Source: Candidatus Woesearchaeota archaeon (GTDB lineage: Archaea; Nanobdellota; Nanobdellia; Woesearchaeales; UBA10216). Taken from it: DNA of 41,087 nucleotides. This document shows, piece by piece, positions 1 through 8,340 of this stretch; position 1 is the stretch's first letter, and each line of letters starts with the position of its first letter. The notes beneath the pieces were generated by a model. That model was not told the origin of the DNA and searched no databases. It was given only the letters and a program-made list of their open reading frames with translations. Made by a program: the position numbers and the translations under genes. The DNA lies in contig JACPIH010000004.1 in NCBI GenBank assembly GCA_016188155.1, positions 1-41,087 on the forward strand. The letters are read 5' to 3'.

Positions 1-917
1 TTTTCAGCAAATTTAGCATATTCAGCAACGTGTTTTAGCGAATTTGTTTTAAATTTTTCAAAGTTTTGTATTTGTTCTCCACCAAAACTAGATCTTAATT
101 CTACTTGTAAGCCATTTTTGTGAGCAGTATTTATCATTCCAGCTATTCTTTCTGGAGTGAAAGTAAATTCATCATTTTTTACTTGTCTTGCAGGCCATAT
201 TGTTATCATGTTTGCGCTAAGTTGCTTTGCTTTCAAAATGTCTTGCTCAGTAAATGCGTCAGAAATTACATTGACGCTTTTAGCAAATGTGATTGTTGTT
301 GCTGGGGGTTCTACTGGCTGAACTTCTTCTGTCATTCCAGGGAATCCTCCCATCCCTCCTCCTGGTGTTAATTCCCCAGAGAGAATTTTGCAAAGAGTTG
401 CATCCGGATTTTCCAAACACCAATTTTGACATGCTTCCATCTTTTGCTGACAATATTGCTGGCATGCTGGGCCGCGACATCCGTCTGGTCCTGTGATGCT
501 CATGACGTCTAAGAGACCCCCTATGCCGCTTCTCAGACTTTTTACATGTTCTTCCGGACAAACACCGGGATTTTTTTCACAAAATTCAAGACATTTTTGT
601 GGATTTTGCTGGCATTCTTGCTGACTTATCCCTCTAGTAAATTGCTCACGACCAGTTTTCCCTAATAACGTACTGCAGAGTTCTGGATTTTCTTCGCACC
701 ATTTTTCACATTCTGCTTGATTTCTTTCACAGTATGTCGAACATTCCCCCCCTATACAACCGCCTGGACCAGCAGACTCTGTTTTTGGTGTCCTATCTTC
801 TACTTGTGAAACCACCTCTGTAACTTCAGATTCATCAGAGATTATAAAATTACATCCACTAATAAAAGCGACAGTAATTATTAGCAATCCAAAAATAAGA
901 TACACATTCTGTTTCAT
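1..917 (-). CDS. Cys-rich lipoprotein with TIM-barrel-like C-terminal region (3' end outside window)
   Basis: The reading frame opens at ATG 917 and runs off the left edge, so about 305 residues are visible and the C-terminus is missing. It begins with a lipoprotein signal peptide: a hydrophobic stretch followed by the lipobox-like FISGC. Residues of about 50-185 are rich in Cys, with repeated modules of the kind CxxYCxxNxxxCxxWCxxNP, which suggests a disulfide-rich or repeat extracellular region. From about residue 205 the sequence changes to a TIM-barrel-like pattern (FAKSVNVISDAFTEQDILKA, then MITIWP and QVELRSSFGG), reminiscent of the start of a cellulase-superfamily glycoside hydrolase. 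That assignment is a guess because no catalytic residues are in view. It follows the next lipoprotein gene by 14 bp in the same direction and probably shares its transcript. Base composition is AT-richer than most of the window. Confidence 0.75.
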   Translation of the reverse strand, partial: MKQNVYLIFGLLIITVAFISGCNFIISDESEVTEVVSQVEDRTPKTESAGPGGCIGGECSTYCERNQAECEKWCEENPELCSTLLGKTGREQFTRGISQQECQQNPQKCLEFCEKNPGVCPEEHVKSLRSGIGGLLDVMSITGPDGCRGPACQQYCQQKMEACQNWCLENPDATLCKILSGELTPGGGMGGFPGMTEEVQPVEPPATTITFAKSVNVISDAFTEQDILKAKQLSANMITIWPARQVKNDEFTFTPERIAGMINTAHKNGLQVELRSSFGGEQIQNFEKFKTNSLKHVAEYAKFAE

Positions 918-931
918 TAGGTATGTCTCAT

Positions 932-2104
932 TTATCTTTCCCAAATTTCATATCCACTGCTTGGTTCTGCCGATGGACATGTTCCAGAAGCAATAGACAC
1001 TTTCATTTTGTTAATATCAATCACTTGAAAGTAAGCAAAGCGCGTATTATCCGAATAGCAAACAGACTCCCCGACTTTTACCTGATCGGGATTTTTGGAA
1101 GGATTCGCATCTCTTAACCTGAATCCATAATCTTTGTCTGTGCTTTCTTGCGGCTCCCTCACCATATCAACCGTATTAAAATCATCAGCTATATATAGAT
1201 GAGCTCCTTGCCTATCAGTGGCATCACCCTGGAACCATGCCCCCGCCAGAGTTCCAACAACATCTCTTGAGGCGCTTCTGCATGTTTTGACATCAGGTAC
1301 AAAACCACCGGCTGAGGTAAACAAAGAATAATACTTCTGTTTTAACTCATTAGTAAAGTAATCATAAGGGCAGTCAGCCACTGTATTATGGTCCAACATC
1401 CATCTTTTAGGATTTATATGCTCAACTTTCTTTGCTCTGTTAAACAAAAAGAAGTCCAATCCTTTTCTGGTAGATCCCACCTGTTCACCTACCTCAACAA
1501 GAACAGGTGTAATTGGATTGTCATGCGTGTTATCTGCTGGTTTTTCTGGCGCCAATTTAGAAAGTTTATCTGACAATTGAGGGATGTGATCAAATGAGTA
1601 TGTGACTTCACAACTAACTTGAAAGTCAAGTCTATATTCAGCTACTCCGGCAGCCTTATCTCCTCTCCAAGCATAGACTATCCCCACCAGTTTTGAGTCA
1701 ACAGGAGCATAAACCGGCGAAAGCGTTGAAAAATCATTTCCATCTTTTTTCATACCGACGTAACTGCGTGATTGACTGCCCACCATAATACCGCCAATTG
1801 GAGATATACGCGCCAGCTTATCAATATCAGTAAAAGAGGCGGTGAAGACAGGGTGATCATTTGGCTGACAGTCTGCAGAACTCGTTGAATCTCGTTGGCT
1901 GCTTTGTGTACTTTCAGCAGATGCTTCTATACTTGTTGTATCTTCTTTTACGATTGTTGCGTTCACTGCTTGTTCTTGTACAGGAGGAATTTCATTCATT
2001 TCTTCTTGAATAGCAGGCATTTCCCCTGTTTGCCTGTCTTGTTGAGCACAACCACTAATAAAAATTAAAGAGGTTACTAATAAGAATAATAAGCTTGTTT
2101 TCAT
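932..2104 (-). CDS. Lipoprotein with a possible degenerate M23 (LytM-like) domain
   Basis: A 390-residue protein with a lipobox signal peptide (LIFISGC, Cys at about residue 19) and a Thr/Ser/Glu-rich spacer to about residue 75, so it is probably anchored outside the membrane. The middle region, about residues 90-220, contains PVYAPVDSKLVGIVYAW, a beta-rich stretch ending in YSFDHI, and VGEQVGSTRKGLDFFLFN. This order resembles the beta-barrel of M23/LytM peptidases, but the usual HxxxD and HxH zinc ligands are not evident, so it may be a non-catalytic relative. The C-terminal 150 residues are not recognised. It starts 2 bp after the stop of the amidohydrolase gene and lies 14 bp before the next lipoprotein, which points to one operon. 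The M23 resemblance is by eye only. Confidence 0.75.
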   Translation of the reverse strand: MKTSLLFLLVTSLIFISGCAQQDRQTGEMPAIQEEMNEIPPVQEQAVNATIVKEDTTSIEASAESTQSSQRDSTSSADCQPNDHPVFTASFTDIDKLARISPIGGIMVGSQSRSYVGMKKDGNDFSTLSPVYAPVDSKLVGIVYAWRGDKAAGVAEYRLDFQVSCEVTYSFDHIPQLSDKLSKLAPEKPADNTHDNPITPVLVEVGEQVGSTRKGLDFFLFNRAKKVEHINPKRWMLDHNTVADCPYDYFTNELKQKYYSLFTSAGGFVPDVKTCRSASRDVVGTLAGAWFQGDATDRQGAHLYIADDFNTVDMVREPQESTDKDYGFRLRDANPSKNPDQVKVGESVCYSDNTRFAYFQVIDINKMKVSIASGTCPSAEPSSGYEIWER

Positions 2105-2106
2105 CT

Positions 2107-3231
2107 TTAATCCACATTTATGAGTCGTTCGGCATTCTTATAAGCAAATTTCTCCTGCACTGCCGGATCAAGCTGCCCAATAAACTCACGCCCGATTTCG
2201 TCGAGAAGTGCGCTAACTTCAGGATCAAAATGCCAGACATATGCACGATCAGTACCCCATAAAAATTTGTCGGGGTTTTTTTCGATTGCATTTTTCCATG
2301 CTTTGATTGCAATTGCAAGTACTTGATCATGATCTCGCTTAAAGTTTGCAATAAATGATTCTTTTGTCTTGTCGCCGTAGAGGCTGACCGATTGATGTTC
2401 GTAGGGTATGTCCGATAGCTGATCCATGGTGTAAAATGCGTTTGGATACGCTGCAACTATTTTAGCTACATATGCTTCTGTTTCAAAGCCGTGAAACAAG
2501 AATTTTACTTTGGGATAATCTTTAAGTATTGTTTCTACTTCTTCACGCTGGCCCTCGTCGGGATGAATCATGACAATCAAGCCGTGCTTGGCTGCTATAT
2601 CGTAGAATGGACGCAGCGACTCATCATCAGGTTTTATTCCAAGATAGGCATCTTTATAGAGAGCGAGTTCCCCATAGCCTTTGAACAAGCCCGGGTTTGC
2701 GCTCAACACAGATTCAACGTCACTCGGCTGTAGATTGAGTGCCGTCACATGAGCTGACATGATGAACGGAGTAATTCGTCCCGCGAACTTTGAATCGACT
2801 TTTGTGACAGCATTTACTGCCTCTCCTTTCAAGAGATTTGGAATTACATAGAACCCGTATGCAGATTTTACGTTGGTTTTATCAAATAGGCACACGATGC
2901 TCCCTGCTGCCACTTCTTTTTCAAGGACTGCGCCATCGTAATCGGCCTGAGCGTACATTGCTTTCGGCACCTCAAAAGTTAATGGCATGTGCAAATGGGT
3001 ATCTATTAATGGACCACTATAGTATGCCGAGGATGAAAATTGGCGTAGTGATGTTATTTTGTCACAGGGGATGTCCTTGAGGGCTTTCGTGATGGACATA
3101 CCCATGCGCTGCATCTCACGTTCCGTAATGTCACGAGTCACTTTTTCTATGACTGCTTTGGTGATGAAACCTGCCACTACCAGAACTACCAGAATTACTC
3201 CCAAGGTTATGATTAATTTCCGCGTTTTCAT
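2107..3231 (-). CDS. Membrane-anchored amidohydrolase-family protein
   Basis: 374 residues. An N-terminal hydrophobic segment (about residues 7-25) preceded by Lys/Arg predicts a single anchor with the catalytic part outside the cytoplasm. The body looks like the metal-dependent amidohydrolase (Amidohydro_2) superfamily: PLIDTHLHMP at about residues 74-83 carries the HxH metal pair, IVMIHPDEGQ and KFLFHGFETE supply further His residues, and LWGTDRAY near residue 325 supplies the conserved Asp. The end FAYKNAERLINVD matches the typical C-terminal helix of the family. The substrate cannot be deduced. The ATG directly abuts the stop of the preceding small gene (TAAATG), so translation is probably coupled, and a lipoprotein gene follows after 2 bp. 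It is an unusual enzyme to find tethered at the cell surface. Confidence 0.82.
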   Translation of the reverse strand: MKTRKLIITLGVILVVLVVAGFITKAVIEKVTRDITEREMQRMGMSITKALKDIPCDKITSLRQFSSSAYYSGPLIDTHLHMPLTFEVPKAMYAQADYDGAVLEKEVAAGSIVCLFDKTNVKSAYGFYVIPNLLKGEAVNAVTKVDSKFAGRITPFIMSAHVTALNLQPSDVESVLSANPGLFKGYGELALYKDAYLGIKPDDESLRPFYDIAAKHGLIVMIHPDEGQREEVETILKDYPKVKFLFHGFETEAYVAKIVAAYPNAFYTMDQLSDIPYEHQSVSLYGDKTKESFIANFKRDHDQVLAIAIKAWKNAIEKNPDKFLWGTDRAYVWHFDPEVSALLDEIGREFIGQLDPAVQEKFAYKNAERLINVD

Positions 3232-3375
3232 TTAGACTAGAAAAGCCGCAATGCCCCAGACTAGTGAAACTGCCGCCCATGCATAATGCAGCCATCTTGG
3301 CCATTTCAGCCCTTCGGTTGCGGCTATCAAAATTGCCAGCAGGATTGCCCCTGCGCCAAAAATCGGATTTGCCAT
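3232..3375 (-). CDS. Small single- or two-pass membrane protein (47 aa)
   Basis: A 47-residue protein starting MANPIFGAGAILLAIL. I chose the ATG at 3375 because it has a good Shine-Dalgarno sequence, GAGGTG, about 6 nt upstream; an upstream in-frame start at 3414 would place that site inside the gene. Two hydrophobic stretches (about residues 5-19 and 28-46) separated by KWPRWLHYAW suggest a hairpin in the membrane. It has no recognisable family. Its stop codon is immediately followed by the ATG of the amidohydrolase gene, so it may be a partner or leader of that enzyme. Confidence 0.6.
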   Translation of the reverse strand: MANPIFGAGAILLAILIAATEGLKWPRWLHYAWAAVSLVWGIAAFLV

Positions 3376-3410
3376 GATCACACCTCTTCGTAATCGTTCT
3401 TTTCCATCTT

Positions 3411-4391
3411 TCACAGCCAGTTATGCTTCTTAGCATAAATGAGAATGACGAATATTACAGCTGCCATGAAACCGTTTATGGCGTAAAAGCCCCACCAAAA
3501 ATCTGAGAGAGGTATGTACTTAAAGTTCATGCCGTATACGCTTGCTATTAGTGTTGGTATAAGCAGTATAAGGGCGTATCCTGAGAGTCTCTTTACAATG
3601 AGGTTAAGTTCGTTTGAGGTAACTGCAAGCCTATTGTTCACGCCGGTTGAATAAACTGTGAGTGTATCGCTTAGCATCTCCTTCTGTGCAGCAGCAACGT
3701 CTATCTGGTGCAGGAAGGTTTCGTGTATGTCTCCAAGAAGCCTTATGCTTTCGGTGTCCATCCTTATCTGGGTTACGCCCATCCTTATCAACGAGATGAC
3801 CCTTGTCGTTGCCCAGAACTGCCTGCTGAGCTTGTAAAGCTGTGATTTGAAGTATAGTATGTCATCAACTTTTACCTTGGACTCCTTTTCGAACACTACC
3901 GCCTTGAATTCCACGTCCTTTATCTGGTCCTCTATCCTGCCAAGCACTTCATAGTTCTCGTCAACGTCTTCCTGGAGGAAGTTGCAGAATATGTGCGCTA
4001 CGCCCCTCACCTTCACCTTCCTGAATTCTTCAAACAGGTCATTGACAAGCTCATCATAGTAGCCGGACTCCTTGGACGAAGCCACTACAAGGCAGCGCTC
4101 TGTTAAGACAAACAGCAGGTTTGTGGTCGCTATCTTGCCATTCTCAAGGTAGGCTGACATCATTACGAACTGGAATGGTGTTGTTATGTATCTTCGTGAG
4201 TGTGATTCCTTTGAGAAGGTTATCAGCGGTTTTTTGTCGAACTTGAAGTCACTGGAAGCCTTTTCGATTTCTTCCCTTGTGGGTGTGCTTAAAAATATGA
4301 AGAGGTAGTCGTTTTTGCCCGGTTTTGGGTAATCAGTTCTTGAGCCTTTCCTTACAGAGCCCTTCTCGTTAAACAGGACGTACCTTATCAT
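3411..4391 (-). CDS. corA: CorA-family divalent cation transporter
   Basis: 326 residues, the usual length for CorA. The signature GMN sits at about residues 287-289 in VYGMNFKYIPL at the end of the first transmembrane helix. A second helix follows and a basic tail (YAKKHNWL) closes the protein. The N-terminal two thirds are the cytoplasmic alpha/beta and long-helix funnel domain. CorA proteins form pentamers that import Mg2+ (some carry Co2+, Ni2+ or Zn2+). The gene points away from rtcA. A TATA-like TTTAAATAA on the minus strand (about 4465-4473) would give a leader of roughly 50 nt. Confidence in the family is high; ion specificity is unknown. Confidence 0.93.
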   Translation of the reverse strand: MIRYVLFNEKGSVRKGSRTDYPKPGKNDYLFIFLSTPTREEIEKASSDFKFDKKPLITFSKESHSRRYITTPFQFVMMSAYLENGKIATTNLLFVLTERCLVVASSKESGYYDELVNDLFEEFRKVKVRGVAHIFCNFLQEDVDENYEVLGRIEDQIKDVEFKAVVFEKESKVKVDDILYFKSQLYKLSRQFWATTRVISLIRMGVTQIRMDTESIRLLGDIHETFLHQIDVAAAQKEMLSDTLTVYSTGVNNRLAVTSNELNLIVKRLSGYALILLIPTLIASVYGMNFKYIPLSDFWWGFYAINGFMAAVIFVILIYAKKHNWL

Positions 4392-4463
4392 TGCCTTCCC
4401 CTTTTGCTGTCGTCGTCTGTTACGGCGGCGGCTCTTATTGCTTTCTGTGTTTTCTTTGCCCCT

Positions 4464-4519
4464 TATTTAAACTTTGCTCTTTTGTTTTGGCGACTGATGC
4501 CTCGGCAACAATTATTTAT
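4464..4519. promoter_or_regulatory. Divergent promoters of corA and rtcA
   Basis: The 160-bp space between the two start codons holds TTATTTAAACTTTGC (4464-4478), which reads as a TATA element for corA on the minus strand, and ATTATTTATAG (about 4510-4520), placed about 35-40 nt before the rtcA ATG. A near-identical TTATTTAAACTTTGCT stretch recurs upstream of ppsA near 35640, again as a minus-strand promoter. Confidence 0.5.
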
Positions 4520-4552
4520 AGTCGCTGTAGCCGCTGCTGTAGCTGTATTGCT

Positions 4553-5689
4553 ATGATAAATGTTGACGGAAGCTACTTGGAAGGAGGGGGCCAGATTCTC
4601 AGGACAGCCCTTGCCCTTTCCACCCTGACGCTGAAGCCTTTTGAAATTGTTAACATTAGGAAGGGCCGCCCGAATCCGGGCCTGCAGCCGCAGCACCTTG
4701 CATGCGTAAAGGCGCTGGAGGAGTTCTGCAACGCTTCATCTGAAGGTGCGGCAATCGGCTCAACATCTGTGAGGTTTTTCCCAGGCAAGCCCCAATCGAG
4801 AACATTGAGCGTTGATATAGGCACTGCCGGCTCTGTCACTCTGCTGCTGCAGGCGCTCCTGCTTCCTGCCCTGTTTGCGCCTGGTAAGGTGCGCCTCAAG
4901 CTTACAGGTGGCACAAACGTTTCCCACAGCCAGCCTGCTGAGTATTTTGGCAGCGTTTTTCTCCCGCACCTTGCAGCACTTGGCAATGTTGGCTTCAGCC
5001 TTTTGCAGCGCGGCTATTTTCCAAAAGGCAATGGCAGGGTCGAGCTTGAAATCCGCCCTCTTTTCCACATCAACGATTTTGATACCTTTGCTGATTTTCA
5101 TAAGTCGCTGCAGCAACAGCAAAACATTGGCATAAACATGAGTGAAAGGGGGAAGCTCCTGAAAATAAGCGGAGTCTCTCACGCCTCTGTTGACCTTAAG
5201 GCAGCTGAGGTTGCCGAGCGTCAGGCAGGGGCAGCCAAGCTGGCGTTGTCGCAGGAACTGCAGCGAATTAACAGCGGTTGCCCTATCAGCATTAGCACAG
5301 AGTATTCGAACTCCCTTTCAACCGGCTCCGGGATTACTCTGGCAGCTTATTTTGCTGCCGCCGGGAAGGACGAGCCTGCCCTTCGCAATCCGGTTATTTT
5401 GGGCGGTGATGCCTTGGGTGAGCGGAGCAAGAGAGCGGAGGTTGTTGGCCAGGAAGCGGCATCGGCATTGGTGAAAGAAATCAGTTCCGGAGCTTGCGCT
5501 GACCATTTCCTGGCAGACCAGCTTATGCCGTTTATGGCATTAGTTGGCAACAGCAAAATATTAGCTTCGGAAGTGACCCCTCACTGCCTTACAAACATCT
5601 ATGTGGTGGAGAAGTTCCTTGGAAGGTGCTTTGGCATTGGAAAAGATGCTGCCCGGGCTGCTGCAATCTGGACAGCGGCAACCCAGTAG
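4553..5689 (+). CDS. rtcA: RNA 3'-terminal phosphate cyclase
   Basis: The enzyme converts RNA 3'-phosphate ends to 2',3'-cyclic phosphates through adenylylation of an active-site His. The protein from ATG 4553 (378 residues) begins INVDGSYLEGGGQILRTAL, the N-terminal signature of RtcA. A central insert with GGTNVSHSQPAEYF and the C-terminal TPHCLTNIYVVEKFLG, which should carry the catalytic His, are also present. An in-frame start at 4391 would add 54 Cys-rich residues that are not part of the family and would overlap the promoter, so I rejected it. RtcA proteins are usually about 340 residues, so this one is slightly long. The methyltransferase gene follows after about 50 bp with its own TATA box. 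Confidence 0.93.
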   Translation: MINVDGSYLEGGGQILRTALALSTLTLKPFEIVNIRKGRPNPGLQPQHLACVKALEEFCNASSEGAAIGSTSVRFFPGKPQSRTLSVDIGTAGSVTLLLQALLLPALFAPGKVRLKLTGGTNVSHSQPAEYFGSVFLPHLAALGNVGFSLLQRGYFPKGNGRVELEIRPLFHINDFDTFADFHKSLQQQQNIGINMSERGKLLKISGVSHASVDLKAAEVAERQAGAAKLALSQELQRINSGCPISISTEYSNSLSTGSGITLAAYFAAAGKDEPALRNPVILGGDALGERSKRAEVVGQEAASALVKEISSGACADHFLADQLMPFMALVGNSKILASEVTPHCLTNIYVVEKFLGRCFGIGKDAARAAAIWTAATQ

Positions 5690-5739
5690 TGTCAGCAAAA
5701 GCGATACTTTATTAAGCGTGTTTTGTGCGGTGCGAAGGC

Positions 5740-6267
5740 ATGGGTGCAATCGCTTTTTTAAGGGGTTTGGCTCATTTTATTTGCAGGGCAGGTTTTAAGG
5801 ACGACTGCATCAAAAAGTTTGCAGGCACAGTTAGAAATAAAAGAATATTGGAGCTGGGCAGCGGGAAACCGGACATGGGCCGTTACCCGTATTCGTCAAA
5901 GCAGCTTTTTGGCGCTTCTAATGAGTTCATTCGATCGGACGTTGTCGGAGAATACGGGCATAAAATTGTGGACGTCACCAGGATGAGGTACAAAAGTGAG
6001 TTTGACATTATCTTGTGCACGAATGTGCTTGAGCACGTTTTTGACTTCGGTAAGGCGATAGAAAACATCTATAACGGGTTAAAACATGGTGGCGTTGCGC
6101 TGATATACGTGCCGGGCTTTTATCCCCTCCATGATGAGCCGAGCGACTATTGGAGGTTTACCGAGCACTCGCTGAGGAAGTTGCTTAAAAAATTCAGGGT
6201 GTTGAGGCTAAGGCATTCGGGCGTAAGGCGGTATCCTTTTGGATATTACGTAGAGGCAGTGAAGTAG
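5740..6267 (+). CDS. Class I SAM-dependent methyltransferase
   Basis: 175 residues from ATG 5740. The SAM-binding motif I is ILELGSGKPDMGRYP. The segment FDIILCTNVLEHVFDFGKAI is the typical motif around the fourth strand of Methyltransf_11-type enzymes, followed by LKHGGVALIYVPGFYPLHDE. The substrate is not predictable. A GTG at 5725 is in frame, but a TATA-like TTTATTAA at 5708-5715 puts transcription start close to 5740, so a leaderless ATG start is preferred. The following gene converges on it, with only 14 bp between the stop codons. Confidence 0.8.
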   Translation: MGAIAFLRGLAHFICRAGFKDDCIKKFAGTVRNKRILELGSGKPDMGRYPYSSKQLFGASNEFIRSDVVGEYGHKIVDVTRMRYKSEFDIILCTNVLEHVFDFGKAIENIYNGLKHGGVALIYVPGFYPLHDEPSDYWRFTEHSLRKLLKKFRVLRLRHSGVRRYPFGYYVEAVK

Positions 6268-6281
6268 CAGAGTAGCGAACC

Positions 6282-7745
6282 TCACCTGAGCGATGCAAGC
6301 TTTAAGTCGTGCTCGACTTCAAGAATTTCGTATTCTAGCTGTTTCTTCTCCCTTGCTGGGATGTATACTGTGTTGAACACGGCCTGTATCTCGCCAAGGG
6401 CTTTTTGCGCTTCAGCAACATTGTTTTCGTGTATGTGCTGCTTTGCTTCTTCCAGCAGTGCCACAAGCCTTTCTTTTCCGTAGGCGCCAGCCAGCCTGAA
6501 GTCTGGCATTCCTTCAAGGCGTGTTTCGCGCGATTCTTCTTCGGCAGGCAGTGATACGCTCTCTTTTGCAAGGCTTCCTTCCCTTTCGGTTGCCTCTCTC
6601 TGCCTTCTTATGAAGTCGTCAAACCGCCTTTTGTCTAGGTCGCCCTTTCGCTTGATTAGCTCATACCTTCTTCTGGTGAGTGCTATCCTTTTCATGTTGA
6701 GCTCTTCATCTTCCCTTTCCAGTGCGTTTTCCATTTGCTCTAGTTCGCGCGCTTCATGGCTTAGCCTTGGGCCTTCCTGTGGCATTTCGATTTCTTCAGC
6801 TTCCTTTTCCTGTCTTCTCCTCAAGCTTCTTTCTCTTGCGCCGGTATGCAGTGCTTCCTCATCTTCAGGTACCTCAGTCATTTCTTCTGCCTGCTCAGTT
6901 TCTTCTGTTTTGGCCAGCGGCAGCTCATCCTGTGCTGGCAGCTCTTCCCATTTTTCGTGCTGAGGCTCTGTCTCAAAAGTGCCAGTCGGGGTTGATAAGG
7001 GGTTTCCCCTTATTGCTGCTGCCTCTGCGAGTTCTTTTCCCGCCTCGCCTTCCAGATTAGGCATGTCAGGCATATAAGGCATTTCTGCCAGTTCAGGCTC
7101 CATCTTTTTCTCTCTTTTTTTGAATGGCCAGAAGGATAGTTTCGGCTTGGCAACGGCTTTGGGCTCCTCAGGTTCTTCAATAGCGGGCAGCCCTTCGGTT
7201 AGCTCTGGAATTTCTGGAATTTGAATCTCTTCCCGTGGCGTTTCTGTTTCTGCAGCTTCTGGCAATGATATTTCAGGAATCCGCATGGCTGCCCTGAATT
7301 CTCTCTTTGGCGCCTCAGTTTTTGCTGCGGCCCTCCTTGCCTTCCCGGTTGTTCTTGCGGCTTTGAGATTCTTCATTTCCCTTTCAACAGCCTGTGCTGC
7401 CTGCACTTTGGTTTTTGCCCTTCGCAGCTGCCTTGCAAGCGAATCATCATTTAGTATATCCTGCACCCAGTCAGCCAGCTCGTTCCTTTCCTTGTTCACA
7501 TGCTCTTTGTAGTCCTTTGCGCCCAATTTTTTCAAAGCAGCAGCCAGCTCATTTAAGCTTCTTACAGTTGCGCCGTTGCTCAGCCAGAGCGCAAGCTCAG
7601 GCTCAACCTCCTCTTTAATCGCATTTTCAGCCGGTTCCCCAGCAGCTGCCGTATCTATTTCCTTCAAGAATTCTGGCTCTTCAGGCGGGAGCTGTATAGT
7701 CCCGCTAGTCTCACCTTTCTTCTTCAAAAACCCGAATAAGCCCAT
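6282..7745 (-). CDS. Long acidic coiled-coil protein with a DUF5752-like N-terminal segment
   Basis: 487 residues, very rich in Glu, Lys and Ala, with no signal peptide or membrane segment. About residues 50-115 (LWLSNGATVRSLNELAAALK, then a His and NELADWVQDIL) resemble the compact helical domain listed as DUF5752 in archaeal proteins; this is by recall. The middle is low-complexity and Pro/Glu-rich, followed by a strongly charged helix (about 310-390) likely to be a coiled coil. The C-terminal 70 residues form helices of the pattern LLEEAKQHIHENNVAEAQKAL, close in style to the tail of the membrane protein encoded at 8341-8910. A scaffold or cytoskeleton-like role is possible but unproven. 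Confidence 0.7.
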   Translation of the reverse strand: MGLFGFLKKKGETSGTIQLPPEEPEFLKEIDTAAAGEPAENAIKEEVEPELALWLSNGATVRSLNELAAALKKLGAKDYKEHVNKERNELADWVQDILNDDSLARQLRRAKTKVQAAQAVEREMKNLKAARTTGKARRAAAKTEAPKREFRAAMRIPEISLPEAAETETPREEIQIPEIPELTEGLPAIEEPEEPKAVAKPKLSFWPFKKREKKMEPELAEMPYMPDMPNLEGEAGKELAEAAAIRGNPLSTPTGTFETEPQHEKWEELPAQDELPLAKTEETEQAEEMTEVPEDEEALHTGARERSLRRRQEKEAEEIEMPQEGPRLSHEARELEQMENALEREDEELNMKRIALTRRRYELIKRKGDLDKRRFDDFIRRQREATEREGSLAKESVSLPAEEESRETRLEGMPDFRLAGAYGKERLVALLEEAKQHIHENNVAEAQKALGEIQAVFNTVYIPAREKKQLEYEILEVEHDLKLASLR

Positions 7746-7837
7746 TATGTCCCCCTCTTTTTACAACGAGCTTCTGCCGCTTTTCTGGTATTTAATACTT
7801 TTGATTTTGGCTTTTCTGTTTCGGAGTTGCCGCAAGC

Positions 7838-7847
7838 TTTTTAAATG
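7838..7847 (+). promoter_or_regulatory. TATA box of the Zn-ribbon / aEF-1beta operon
   Basis: TTTTTAAATG lies about 26 nt before the ATG at 7869, the spacing expected for a leaderless archaeal transcript. Confidence 0.6.
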
Positions 7848-7868
7848 CCCTGTTGTTCTCGGTTTTTC

Positions 7869-8036
7869 ATGGCTTATGTTTGCAGTTCATGCAGGAAGCA
7901 GGTGACCAATACTAAGGGCTCAACCAGGTTCAGCTGCCCTGGCTGCGGTAATGTGGAATTCATCAGGTGCGCAAGCTGCAGGTCCAACGCTGTCCGTTAT
8001 ACCTGCCAGGAGTGCGGCTTCTCAGGCCCGAACTAA
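7869..8036 (+). CDS. Small Zn-ribbon RNA-binding protein (COG2888 type)
   Basis: 55 residues starting MAYVCSSCRKQV. It has four CxxC-type knuckles (CSSC, CPGC, CASC, CQEC), enough for two zinc ribbons. This matches the small archaeal Zn-ribbon family (COG2888) thought to act with the ribosome or RNA. The family is commonly encoded next to elongation factor 1-beta, as here, with 13 bp between the genes. The longer in-frame extension from 7845 was rejected because the TATA box at 7838-7847 would then lie inside the gene. Confidence 0.88.
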   Translation: MAYVCSSCRKQVTNTKGSTRFSCPGCGNVEFIRCASCRSNAVRYTCQECGFSGPN

Positions 8037-8049
8037 GGTCAAGGCTAAA

Positions 8050-8325
8050 ATGGCTACGGTAATTGTTACAATGAAGGTTATGCCTTCCTCTCCTGATGAG
8101 GACCTTGATTTTATCAAGTCAGCCGCTGCAGGGATGATAGCAGAATTTGGCGGCACTGTCGGCAAGACCGAGCTTGAGCCAATTGCTTTTGGCCTGAAAG
8201 CTGTTGTGTTCATGTTTGCGATGGCTGAGGACCTTGGTGATACAGAAGAACTTGAGAAGAAAATAGCCGCCATTAGCGGCATAAACAGCGTTCAGGTGAC
8301 TGACGTGAGAAGGGCGATTGGATAG
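8050..8325 (+). CDS. Elongation factor 1-beta (aEF-1B)
   Basis: 91 residues from ATG 8050: MATVIVTMKVMPSSPDEDLD at the start, and EPIAFGLKAVVFMF and SVQVTDVRRAIG towards the end, match archaeal aEF-1beta over its whole length. It is the guanine nucleotide exchange factor for aEF-1alpha. The protein is a single ferredoxin-like alpha/beta domain. It is the second gene of a two-gene operon with the Zn-ribbon protein and has no TATA box of its own. An in-frame upstream extension would overlap the Zn-ribbon gene and is not supported. Confidence 0.95.
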   Translation: MATVIVTMKVMPSSPDEDLDFIKSAAAGMIAEFGGTVGKTELEPIAFGLKAVVFMFAMAEDLGDTEELEKKIAAISGINSVQVTDVRRAIG

Positions 8326-8340
8326 GTTTTTATGTGTGCA

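Noticed and set aside
4391-4552. 54-residue Cys-rich N-terminal extension of RtcA
   Set aside because: It covers the divergent promoter region and has no counterpart in the family; the conserved start INVDGSYLEGGGQ is at 4556.
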